The notes under the pieces: model-generated
Seen by the model: only the letters and a program-made list of their open reading frames with translations
What the model was told of the DNA's origin: nothing
The model's database searches: none
Shown: in pieces, positions 35,654 to 43,854 of the stretch
Layout: every line of letters starts with the position of its first letter
Numbering within the stretch: position 1 is the first letter of the stretch
Source of the DNA: CAZDXB01 sp964509335
GTDB taxonomy: Bacteria; Bacteroidota; Ignavibacteria; Kapaibacteriales; UBA2268
DNA: 64,000 nt
Reading direction: 5' to 3'
Assembly: GCA_964509335.1 (NCBI GenBank)
Contig: CAZDXB010000017.1
Span: forward strand, 1 to 64,000
Position numbers and translations under genes: made by a program

Positions 35654-36766
35654 TTGACTAAATCGGAATTAATCGCGAAAGTAGAACGAAAGCTGAGGAG
35701 GAGATTAGTTCAAGTTTCTCCGCGTCTTACGGCGTTAATGTATTCTTCCGCTAGACAGTATTTCATAGAACTTTTAGCCGGCGAAAATCCAAACATAGAC
35801 TGGCGACCGCCCCAAAAATTTGAAAAAACGCTATGGGGCTTAAAATTTCCCGTTCCGCTTTTTAACGCCGCAGGAATGTTTAAAAGAGGCGAAGGATATT
35901 ACTTAACGGCGGCGCAGAAAGCGGGAGCTTATTTAGCAGGGACGACGACTTCAGTTCCGAGAAGGGGAAACGAAAAGGACGGAGTGAAACATCCCTTTAC
36001 GGCTTACCCTTTCAGCGCTTCGGCGTCGAATTGGATGGGACTTCCGAACGATGGGCACGCAATTTTAGCGAAGAGGCTTTGGTCGATTGACAAAAAAGAC
36101 AATTGTCCCTTGGGCGTTAGCCTTGCGGCTTCGCCGGATATGCCGCAAGAATGCGCGTTAGAAGGATTAGTCGAAGGATTGGAGCTTTACCGGAAAGCGG
36201 GCGTGGATTTTATAGAACTAAACGAAAGTTGCCCGAACGTATCTCATAGCGCCGATTCTGACTCTAGGGTTGAGAGTATAGTAAAACGACTCGAGTATAT
36301 TAGCGAAAAATTCCTGAAGAGAAGGAAAAGGAACTTGCCCGCAATAGTAAAGTTTTCTAACGATACGCCGCCGGACGCTGTCGCGGCGATAATAGAAGCT
36401 CTGACGGAACTGGAGTTCGACGGCGTTAATTTCGGCAATACCTCGGCGGAATACGTTAAACACGAGAGCGAAATCGACGCCAGAGATTCCGCGAACTTCC
36501 GATATTTCACTGAAACCTTCGGCGGCGGATTAAGCGGAAAAATCTTGAAAAGCGATTCGTTGTCTCTTTGCGCCGAAGCTATTAAAAGTTTGGAAAAAAC
36601 AAAGCCGAAAAGGGAATTCCGCGTAATAAGAACGGGCGGCGTTGAAACTCGCGAAGATATTGACGAATCGGAAAAAATCGGCGTGGATTTAAATCAATGG
36701 TTCACGGGGTACTTTGAAAGCTTTGCAAATCACGGACACAATCTATATAAATCGATGTTTTCTTAA
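35654..36766 (+). CDS. Dihydroorotate dehydrogenase-like flavoprotein
   Basis: This 370-residue TIM-barrel protein starts at TTG with AGAGGAAG upstream. It has PLFNAAGMFKRGEG, the FMN-contact GVSLAAS and the DHOD-type LNESCPNVSH motif, plus a phosphate-binding VIRTGGVETREDI. It is more divergent than normal PyrD: the last ~30 residues contain DLNQWFTGYFESFANHGH in place of the usual end. Either a diverged PyrD or a related flavin oxidoreductase. Confidence 0.65.
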   Translation: MTKSELIAKVERKLRRRLVQVSPRLTALMYSSARQYFIELLAGENPNIDWRPPQKFEKTLWGLKFPVPLFNAAGMFKRGEGYYLTAAQKAGAYLAGTTTSVPRRGNEKDGVKHPFTAYPFSASASNWMGLPNDGHAILAKRLWSIDKKDNCPLGVSLAASPDMPQECALEGLVEGLELYRKAGVDFIELNESCPNVSHSADSDSRVESIVKRLEYISEKFLKRRKRNLPAIVKFSNDTPPDAVAAIIEALTELEFDGVNFGNTSAEYVKHESEIDARDSANFRYFTETFGGGLSGKILKSDSLSLCAEAIKSLEKTKPKREFRVIRTGGVETREDIDESEKIGVDLNQWFTGYFESFANHGHNLYKSMFS

Positions 36767-36786
36767 TTTTTTTTCTTTATATTAAG

Positions 36787-36812
36787 TAGGGGCTGAAGAT
36801 TTTCAGCCCCTA
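36787..36812. terminator. TAGGGGCTGAA-GATT-TTCAGCCCCTA hairpin, palindrome family 1
   Basis: A perfect 11-bp stem with a GATT loop between two genes on the same strand. It shares the GAAGATTTTC core with 2637-2654 and 62290-62315. It can act as a terminator for the upstream gene, though the T tract after it is short. Confidence 0.7.
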
Positions 36813-36879
36813 TAATTTATTTTACAATATTTAAGTTTGAAGGATTATTTGCGAACGGAAGAGAAAAAACGGAATTTAT

Positions 36880-38088
36880 ATGAGAGAAGGCAAAGAAGAA
36901 GCAAGCAAAAAATTATATTTTAATCCGAACTTACAGATAATATTCGCCGTAACGCTAATGAGCATAATGGGCGTATCGAGTTTGACGCCCGCTTTCCCGA
37001 GTATTGGCAGGGAGTTTAATATAACGCCGAAAGAAGTGGCGTGGCTCATTACTTTATTTACTTTGCCCGGAGTGTTTCTTACGCCGGTTTTGGGAATTAT
37101 GGCGGATAGATTCGGCAGAAAGACGATTCTCGTTCCTTCTTTGATTTTGTTTGGGCTAGCCGGCGGGTTTAGTTTTTTCGCGGAGAGTTATGAGCTATTG
37201 TGCTTCCTGCGCTTTATACAAGGTTGCGGCGGGGCTTCGCTCGGCGCGCTGAATATTACGATTCTCGGCGATATATTCCACGGGCGCGAGCGCTCGGCGG
37301 CTATGGGCTATAACGCCAGTATGATAAGCGTTGGAACGGCGGCTTATCCCATAGTCGGCGGAGCTTTGGCGACTATCGGCTGGAATTATCCTTTTTTGCC
37401 GCCTTTTCTCGCTATTATTGTAGGTTTTATAGTCCTTTTCAAATTAGACAACCCTGAGCCTAAGAACAGTCAAACAATAAAAGATTATTTTTCAAAAATG
37501 TTCAAAAGCGTCTTCGACAAAAGAATCTTAGGGCTTTTCTCAATTAGCATATTGACTTTCATTATTCTTTACGGACCTTTCTTGACGTATTTTCCTTTCA
37601 TTATAGAAGAGGGCTTCGGACAGCCGCCTTATATTGTGGGTATAATTATGGCGACCGCTTCGTTCGCTTCTTTTATGACTTCGATTAATCTGGGCAACTT
37701 GACTAAGATATTCAAAGAAAAGACGTTGATTCTTATCTCTTGCGGTTTTTACTTCGCCGCGATGGCGGCGGTGCCGTTTGTTGAATCCGTATGGTTATTG
37801 GTAATTCCCACTCTTTTATTTGGAATCGCGCAAGGAGCGAATTTACCGTCGCTTTTATCGCTTTTAGCGGGGCTGGCGCCGATGAAGCAAAGGGCGGCGA
37901 TTATGTCGCTCAACGGAATGGTCTTGCGAAGCGGTCAAACGTTAGGCCCGCTCGTCGTAGTCCCCGTTTTTAATTTATGGGGGCTTTACGGCGCTTATAG
38001 CGTCGCGGCGGGAATCGCCGTCGTTATGTTCGCAGTCGCTTTTTTTACTTTGAGAGGGGCGGGAAATTTAACTAAGAGCTTGAAATAG
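36880..38088 (+). CDS. MFS drug/solute transporter
   Basis: The 402-residue protein has about 12 membrane helices and the MFS motif A GIMADRFGRKTIL between helices 2 and 3; the RFIQGCGGASLG segment in helix 4 resembles drug exporters. Substrate unknown. Its 3' end is special: bases 37997-38053 recur at 39893-39949 beyond the darTG genes, and the two copies then diverge into different C-termini (here RGAGNLTKSLK). The present 3' end may therefore have been brought in by the darTG insertion. Confidence 0.87.
   Translation: MREGKEEASKKLYFNPNLQIIFAVTLMSIMGVSSLTPAFPSIGREFNITPKEVAWLITLFTLPGVFLTPVLGIMADRFGRKTILVPSLILFGLAGGFSFFAESYELLCFLRFIQGCGGASLGALNITILGDIFHGRERSAAMGYNASMISVGTAAYPIVGGALATIGWNYPFLPPFLAIIVGFIVLFKLDNPEPKNSQTIKDYFSKMFKSVFDKRILGLFSISILTFIILYGPFLTYFPFIIEEGFGQPPYIVGIIMATASFASFMTSINLGNLTKIFKEKTLILISCGFYFAAMAAVPFVESVWLLVIPTLLFGIAQGANLPSLLSLLAGLAPMKQRAAIMSLNGMVLRSGQTLGPLVVVPVFNLWGLYGAYSVAAGIAVVMFAVAFFTLRGAGNLTKSLK
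37997..38053 (+). repeat. 57-bp direct repeat flanking darTG, left copy
   Basis: It lies within the 3' end of the MFS gene. It matches 39893-39949 at 56 of 57 positions (the mismatch is G at 38007 versus C at 39903). The distance between copies is 1,896 bases. Sequence similarity stops abruptly on both sides. Confidence 0.95.
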
Positions 38089-38162
38089 ATTTTGGTTATT
38101 AAAGAGAAATAGCTTATTTATGTAAGAAATCGGCTAAGATAAAATTTATGGACTAATAAGAT

Positions 38163-38798
38163 ATGTCAATTCCGGAAAATATTTTGTTATACAGAATAAT
38201 TCACGTAGATAACTTAAGACATATTCTTGATATTGGAAAAATAACCGCTCCAAATCATCCACAAAAAGACGATGATTATATTAGCATTGGGAATTCGACC
38301 CTGATAGAAAGCAGAAGAGAAAGAGAAATAACTCTCCCGCCGAAAGGCGCTTTTAATGATTACGTTTCTTTCTATTTTGGTCCGCGGTCCCCTATGCTTT
38401 ATAATATTTGGAAAGGGTTTCAAGGCGTAAAGAAAAGAAGTCAGGAGGATATCATTTACTTGGTTTCCTCATATGATAAAATAAAAGAAATCGGCTGTAG
38501 ATACGTTTATTTTGACGGACACGGTTATCATAATCTTTCACAGATTTATAGCGACGACGAAGGGTTGAAGGAAATCGACTGGAAAGCCGTCAAAGAGACA
38601 AATTGGCAAGACACGGCGGAAAATCCGGATTTAAAAAGAAGGAAACAAGCGGAACTATTAGTTCATTCTGAAGCGCCTTTAAAAGCTATAATAGGGATAG
38701 CTTGCTACTCTGAAGAAGTAAAAAGAAAAATCGACAATGAAATTCAGAGAAAAAATCTTAAATTAGTATGTAAGGTTAGAAAAAAATGGTATTACTAA
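38163..38798 (+). CDS. darT: DarT-type DNA ADP-ribosyltransferase toxin (DUF4433)
   Basis: The 211-residue protein matches DarT, which uses NAD+ to attach ADP-ribose to thymidine in single-stranded DNA and blocks replication; family members act in phage defence. Visible features are H14 in LLYRIIHVDNL, R51-R52 and the YVSFYFGPRSPMLYNI segment of the NAD pocket, and the catalytic glutamate E164 in KRRKQAELLVH. Positions agree with known DarT active-site numbering (R51, E160). It precedes darG with a one-base gap, so the pair is translationally coupled. All key residues are present, so it is probably active. Confidence 0.9.
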   Translation: MSIPENILLYRIIHVDNLRHILDIGKITAPNHPQKDDDYISIGNSTLIESRREREITLPPKGAFNDYVSFYFGPRSPMLYNIWKGFQGVKKRSQEDIIYLVSSYDKIKEIGCRYVYFDGHGYHNLSQIYSDDEGLKEIDWKAVKETNWQDTAENPDLKRRKQAELLVHSEAPLKAIIGIACYSEEVKRKIDNEIQRKNLKLVCKVRKKWYY

Positions 38799-38799
38799 T

Positions 38800-39828
38800 A
38801 TGATAAGTTTTAAAGTAGGCGATATCCTTAAAAGTCAGACCGACGCAATCGTTAATACCGTTAATACGAAAGGCGTAATGGGGAAAGGTATCGCTTTGGC
38901 TTTTAAGAAAGCTTACCCTAAAAATTTCAAAATTTACGAAAAAGCTTGTAAAGAAGGGGAAGTCGAAATTGGTAAAATGCTAATAACGGAAACCGGCGAG
39001 TTGTTTCCAAAGTATATTATCAATTTCCCTTCCAAAAAGCACTGGCGCAATCCGTCAAAATACGAATTTATTGAAAAAGGTTTAGAGGATTTAATAAGGG
39101 TTATTAACGAGTACAATGTTCAATCAATATCGATACCTCCTTTAGGTTCGGGCAACGGTCGTTTAGATTGGATGAAAGTTAAAGATATTTTAACGACATA
39201 CTTAAAGGATATTGCGAATGATATTGAAATAGTTATTTTTGAGCCTGGATATAACGACCAAATTGTTTCTAAGCCTGAAAAAGAAATTTCGCTAACTCCC
39301 GCGAGAGCCATTTTTGTATATCTTTTGAAAAAATATCAAGTTCTCGGTTATCAAATAAATCTTTTGGTCGCTCAAAAAATGTCTTATTTTATGCAGCGGT
39401 TCGGCGAAGAATTGAATTTGGATTTTGAAAAAGGTCATTACGGTCCTTTTTCAAACAATTTAACCCATTTGTTGAAGTATATAAATCAATCGTTTATATC
39501 GTACAATCAAAACAATAATTCTCCCGGTACAACTCTCGAGATTAGAGACGGTAGGTATAATGAAGTAGAACGCTACTTTGATAATAATCTCGACAAAGAA
39601 CAAAAAGCGAGAGCCGAAAAGACATTAGAGCTAATTAGAGGTTTTGAATCTCCTTACGGACTTGAGCTTTTAGCGACTATCGATTTTATCGTTTCTAAAA
39701 CAAACGCGAAAGATATATCTGAAATTGCAGAAGAAATCACAAATTGGACTAAAAGGAAGAAAACCATAATGAAGCCGAAACATATAGAATTAGCTTACCA
39801 ACGGCTTAAAGAATTTAACCTAATATAG
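38800..39828 (+). CDS. darG: DarG-type antitoxin: macrodomain plus C-terminal toxin-binding domain
   Basis: This protein has 342 residues. Residues 1-~150 are a macrodomain (AIVNTVNTKGVMGKGIALAF, IPPLGSGNGRLDW) that removes ADP-ribose from DNA; K80 in PSKKHWRN falls where the catalytic lysine of DarG is known. Residues ~165-342 are a helical domain with LLVAQKMSYFMQRFGE and GHYGPFSNNLTHLLKYI, which resembles the SocA/Panacea (DUF4065) pattern and probably binds DarT directly. It neutralises the toxin encoded just upstream. Confidence 0.9.
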   Translation: MISFKVGDILKSQTDAIVNTVNTKGVMGKGIALAFKKAYPKNFKIYEKACKEGEVEIGKMLITETGELFPKYIINFPSKKHWRNPSKYEFIEKGLEDLIRVINEYNVQSISIPPLGSGNGRLDWMKVKDILTTYLKDIANDIEIVIFEPGYNDQIVSKPEKEISLTPARAIFVYLLKKYQVLGYQINLLVAQKMSYFMQRFGEELNLDFEKGHYGPFSNNLTHLLKYINQSFISYNQNNNSPGTTLEIRDGRYNEVERYFDNNLDKEQKARAEKTLELIRGFESPYGLELLATIDFIVSKTNAKDISEIAEEITNWTKRKKTIMKPKHIELAYQRLKEFNLI

Positions 39829-39870
39829 AAAATTCAACTGTATTTTACACTGCATTCTTAAGGATTTACT

Positions 39871-39888
39871 TCGACTTGCAAAAGTCGA
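39871..39888 (+). terminator. Small hairpin after darG
   Basis: A 7-bp perfect stem (TCGACTT and AAGTCGA) with a GCAA tetraloop. It lies 42 bases after the darG stop and ends five bases before the right direct repeat. It probably closes the darTG unit, although only a weak A/T tail follows. Confidence 0.45.
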
Positions 39889-39892
39889 TAAA

Positions 39893-39969
39893 ATAGCGTC
39901 GCCGCGGGAATCGCCGTCGTTATGTTCGCAGTCGCTTTTTTTACTTTGAAAAAGACTAACGAGCAATAA
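39893..39969 (+). pseudogene. Displaced 3' remnant of the MFS gene, right direct repeat (39893-39949)
   Basis: This fragment carries the same 57 bases as 37997-38053. In the same reading frame it continues to its own stop codon at 39967-39969, giving the C-terminus VAAGIAVVMFAVAFFTLKKTNEQ split from any start. The upstream part of the gene is missing. It overlaps the end of the converging T9SS gene (39956) by 14 bases. The simplest reading is that it is the original or a second MFS 3' end separated from its gene by the darTG insertion. Confidence 0.85.
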
Positions 39970-42106
39970 CCAACTTTATATTTTCGAATAAATGTCCCGT
40001 TTTCAAAAAGCAATAATAGACTCCCGACGGCAACGAAGTAGAGTCAAAATTAATTCTATGCAAGCCCGCTCCGAATAATTTATTATTAGCGATACATTCG
40101 ACTTCTCTTCCTAAGGCGTTGACTATCGAAACAGTAACGCGAGAGGGCTTCTCCGTTCTGAATTGTATCGTCGTTTTTTCGTCGAATGGATTCGGATAAG
40201 CTATAAGAAATTGATTTTTATTGTCGTTAGCGTCCTCGACAGAAACGCCGCCTCCTTTGAGCATAGCGACGCCGTTTTTAGTTCCGAACCAGATGTTGCC
40301 TTCGTCGTCAAGCGCTATTGCGTTAACGCTGCCGTCCGGCAAGCCGGAATTTTCTTCATTATACACTGTCCAAGTTTCGCCGTCGAATTTTGCCGCTCCT
40401 CGTTGCGTTCCAATCCATTTGCTGCCTTTTTTGTCTATCTTTATTACGTTGACAAGATTATCCGGTAAACCGGAATTATCTTCGTCGTAAACAGTCCAGT
40501 TTTCGTTGTTGAATAACGCCGTTCCTTCGTAGGTTCCGAACCATTTATTCCCGTCTTCGTCTATTGCGATATCGAATATATTATTATCGGAAAGACCGGA
40601 ATTCGATTTTTGAAATATCGTCCAGTTATCGCCGTCGAATTTAGCCGCGCCGCTATGCGCGTCAATGAATCCTTTTGTTCCAAACCATTTATCTCCTTCC
40701 AAATCTATCGCGATAGCTGATACTGTATCGTTCGGCAACCCGCAATCGAACATTCCATATATTGTCCAGTTATCGCCGTCAAATTTAGCCGCGCCTCCGC
40801 CAGACGTCCCGAACCATTTAGTTTCGTCGTCTTCAAAGGCTATCGACAATATGTTGTTTGAAGGTAAATCCGAATTCGATTTGTGAAATATCGTCCAATT
40901 ATCGCCGTCGCATTTTACTAAACCTTTGTCGGTTCCGAGCCATTTTATCTTTTTTTGGTCTATAGCGATAGCTTGAACGCGGTTGGCGGGCAAATTGGAA
41001 TTGCTCGTGTCGTAAATAATCCAGTTGTCGCCGTCGTATTTTGTCACACCGCCTTTTTGCGTCCCGAACCACTTGTTGCCATCGTCGTCGATTTCGATTG
41101 ATAGTATCGCGCCGCTGGGCAAACCCGAGTTGGAGAGTTCGTATTCGTTCCAATTTTCGGCGTCGTATTTTGTTAAATAGGGAGCTTCTCTGTTCCCAAA
41201 CCACTTATTTCCTTCGCTATCGACAATGATTGATTGAATTTTATTATTTGGGAGCCCGGAATTAGCGGCGTTGTAAATAGTCCAGTTAAAACCATCGTAT
41301 TTAGCCGCGCCGTTGTTATAAGTCGCAAACCATATATTCCCGTCTTCCGCTATTATATCGCTAATATTGTTATCGGGCAAATCGGAGTTTGTCGTGTCAT
41401 AGACCGTCCAATTATCGCCGTCGAAACGCGCTACTCCGCTCCAGACGGTTCCAAACCACTTGTTATTGGCGCTGTCAATCGCGATAGAATAAATTAGGTC
41501 GTCTGGCAGACCCGAGTTAGATTTATCGTAAACTTCCCAATTGTCGCCGTCGTATTTTGCGACTCCTTTTCTCGTGCCGAACCATTTAGCGCCTTCTTTG
41601 TCTATTTTTATTGAATATACTCTATCGTCCGGCAAGCCGGAATTTGTTTCATTGTAAAATGTCCAATTACTGCCTTTAAATTTTGCCGCTCCGCCCCAAT
41701 ACAAACTGAACCATATAGCGTCGCCGTCGAAGGTTATTGAAAAGATTTTATTGCTTTGGAAGCCAAGCCTTGTAGTGTCGTATTCTGTCCAATTTGTTCC
41801 GTCAAATTTTATGACTTCTCCTTCGTTCGTTCCAAGCCACTTGTTACCATATTCGTCTATTTCTATGACGGTAACGTAGTTATTCGTCAAGCTGGAGTTA
41901 GCGTTGTTGTAGAATACTTTTTCGCCGGTTTGTTTATTCATTTTTACTATTCCGCTATTAGTTCCAGCCCAGATAAAATCGCCCTCTTTGGCTAAATCGT
42001 TAATATACTCGCATTTTGTGAATTGAATCCATTCGTCTTCTTCGGCGCTTGAGGATGTTGCGTTTATAACAAACGCTAATACAATTAAATAAGCTAACGT
42101 TTTCAT
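39956..42106 (-). CDS. T9SS-exported protein with 14 two-component-regulator-type propeller repeats
   Basis: The 716-residue protein has a signal peptide (residues 1-21). Fourteen tandem repeats of about 43-45 residues follow, each built like KWFGTxxGxAKFDGDNWTxY followed by NSGLPDN and a short hydrophobic strand; fourteen blades fit two seven-bladed propellers. Residues ~630-716 are a sorting domain (YPNPFDEKTTIQF, LPSGVYYCFLK). Such Reg_prop repeats are normally in sensor kinases; here they are free-standing and exported, perhaps for carbohydrate binding. The repeats are well conserved, with no frame damage. Confidence 0.85.
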   Translation of the reverse strand: MKTLAYLIVLAFVINATSSSAEEDEWIQFTKCEYINDLAKEGDFIWAGTNSGIVKMNKQTGEKVFYNNANSSLTNNYVTVIEIDEYGNKWLGTNEGEVIKFDGTNWTEYDTTRLGFQSNKIFSITFDGDAIWFSLYWGGAAKFKGSNWTFYNETNSGLPDDRVYSIKIDKEGAKWFGTRKGVAKYDGDNWEVYDKSNSGLPDDLIYSIAIDSANNKWFGTVWSGVARFDGDNWTVYDTTNSDLPDNNISDIIAEDGNIWFATYNNGAAKYDGFNWTIYNAANSGLPNNKIQSIIVDSEGNKWFGNREAPYLTKYDAENWNEYELSNSGLPSGAILSIEIDDDGNKWFGTQKGGVTKYDGDNWIIYDTSNSNLPANRVQAIAIDQKKIKWLGTDKGLVKCDGDNWTIFHKSNSDLPSNNILSIAFEDDETKWFGTSGGGAAKFDGDNWTIYGMFDCGLPNDTVSAIAIDLEGDKWFGTKGFIDAHSGAAKFDGDNWTIFQKSNSGLSDNNIFDIAIDEDGNKWFGTYEGTALFNNENWTVYDEDNSGLPDNLVNVIKIDKKGSKWIGTQRGAAKFDGETWTVYNEENSGLPDGSVNAIALDDEGNIWFGTKNGVAMLKGGGVSVEDANDNKNQFLIAYPNPFDEKTTIQFRTEKPSRVTVSIVNALGREVECIANNKLFGAGLHRINFDSTSLPSGVYYCFLKTGHLFENIKLVIAR

Positions 42107-42351
42107 AATTAACGCCCCCGATTTTATTAATAATAAATTATGAGCTTTTTTAGTAGATTATTCCTTCTATTTTCAAAATACTATAACTATATTCCTATGA
42201 AACAAATAATAAAATACTAAAATTAATTTAAAAAACAAACGCATTTTAAAAGAGATTAGAATTTTGATTGAGACGAGCGCAGACAAGGGCGTCAGCGTTA
42301 CTTCAGATTAATTTGGAGGCGAAAGCGAGCGTCGCTAGCTAAACCTGTAAT

Positions 42352-43854
42352 TTAACGGCTATTTTCATAGAGCAATACTTCCGCCCCCGCGAATTCGGCG
42401 TAATCGGCTCTTTTATATTTATCGTCTAAATAATGAACAAGGGAAGAATCGAGCGTTCGGTGTCCGCGCAAAAGCCAAAAACGCTCCGCTCCGGCGGAAT
42501 CGACGGCTTTATTTATCTTAGAGCTATCTTTTATATCGCAAGCTATTAGGTCAATTCTGCCGTTGTAACCGTTCTTTCTGAAATAATATTCAAAATAATC
42601 GGGAAACCAAGCGCAAGCGGCTATAATCTCTGTTTTGCCTTTGTCGCGTCGCTCGATAAAATATTCGCTCGCCTCGCCGAACTGCTCTTTAGCTCGCTTT
42701 TTATACTTGTTGCCGAAAAATTCCACGTTTTGTTTATAAGGATTCGAATAATAATCCAGTTCAAATATCAAGCTAAAAAATATAACGGCGATTAAAGCGC
42801 CGGCAATAGCGTAACGAGCGGCGTCTTTTTTCGCTATTGTCGCAATCGCTCTCGCCAATAATATATACGCCGGCGGCGCGCAAATAAGCATACTATTGTA
42901 TGTTAGCGAGGGATTGGCAATTATGGATTTAACGAAAACAACCGCGAAAGGAATAATCAGCCACGATAGTAAAATCGTTTCGGGCGGCGCGAAAATATTT
43001 TCGGAACTAGATATGCCCGTTTTCGCTATTTTATATACGAACATAGCGAACAAAGCCAAAACAGCCGCGGTAACGAACGGCGACATATTGAATATATAAA
43101 TAAGATAATAGCCGAAAGCGAGAACGCTCGGTTCGGATATCCACTCCGCCCCGGTTCGCAAATGCGTCAAAAATGTCCGCGCCCAAGGCAAATAAGCCAG
43201 GGCGATAACAAAATAAAACAGTATGGTTAATCCGATTCCCTTGCGGAACTTAAGCGACAAAAGAAAAACCGCCAAGCCCTGAAGGGCGACTAATAACAAA
43301 CCGGCGTAGTGAACGTAACATAAAAAAATCGAAAATAAAACGTATAAACCCGTAGGAAATCCCCTCAAAGAACAGCTTTTTTTATAATCGCTAAGGATTT
43401 TGAACCAATAATAACTCGTAACAATTGCGAGCAGAAACAACAGCGAATACGCTCTCGCTTCTTGACTGAAATAAAGCGGCGCCCACAGGAAAGCCGTCAG
43501 CGCCGACGTTATGAGTCCTTCTTTTCTGCCGTAAAAAAGCTTACCTAAAAAATATATTGCCAGAATAGCCAGCGAACCGAAAATAGCGGAAGGCAAACGC
43601 AGCCAAAACTCGCTCTCGCCAAAATTGTGAACGACGAAATACATTATAAGCTGATAGCCGGGAGGATGGACGTCCGGGACGACGCCTTCTTCCATCGTTG
43701 CAGAAACCGTCGGATACGAGGCGATTCGCCAAGTTTCTAGCTCGTCGTTGAAAAACGAAGGTTCGCCTAAATCATAAAAACGTAATATTATGCCGAAAAT
43801 TAAAATTAGCCCCAGAATCAGAGGCGTATAGTTTTTTCCGACTGTCTTTTTCAC
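42352..43854 (-). CDS. GT39/ArnT-like membrane glycosyltransferase
   Basis: This 500-residue protein has about 11 membrane helices. The first periplasmic loop carries the acidic FFNDELETWR motif and DVHPPGYQLIMYF, as in the polyprenol-phosphate-sugar transferases of the PMT/ArnT (GT-C) group; SQEARAYSLLFL follows. The C-terminal ~100 residues form a soluble domain. Its start overlaps the manC stop by 4 bases (ATGA type), so the pair is coupled, suggesting transfer of mannose or a derivative to a surface glycan or protein. Confidence 0.82.
   Translation of the reverse strand: MKKTVGKNYTPLILGLILIFGIILRFYDLGEPSFFNDELETWRIASYPTVSATMEEGVVPDVHPPGYQLIMYFVVHNFGESEFWLRLPSAIFGSLAILAIYFLGKLFYGRKEGLITSALTAFLWAPLYFSQEARAYSLLFLLAIVTSYYWFKILSDYKKSCSLRGFPTGLYVLFSIFLCYVHYAGLLLVALQGLAVFLLSLKFRKGIGLTILFYFVIALAYLPWARTFLTHLRTGAEWISEPSVLAFGYYLIYIFNMSPFVTAAVLALFAMFVYKIAKTGISSSENIFAPPETILLSWLIIPFAVVFVKSIIANPSLTYNSMLICAPPAYILLARAIATIAKKDAARYAIAGALIAVIFFSLIFELDYYSNPYKQNVEFFGNKYKKRAKEQFGEASEYFIERRDKGKTEIIAACAWFPDYFEYYFRKNGYNGRIDLIACDIKDSSKINKAVDSAGAERFWLLRGHRTLDSSLVHYLDDKYKRADYAEFAGAEVLLYENSR

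Noticed and set aside
38163..39949. A larger prophage or integrative element around darTG
   Set aside because: Only the two toxin-antitoxin genes lie between the repeats; no integrase, transposase, phage or conjugation gene is present in the window.
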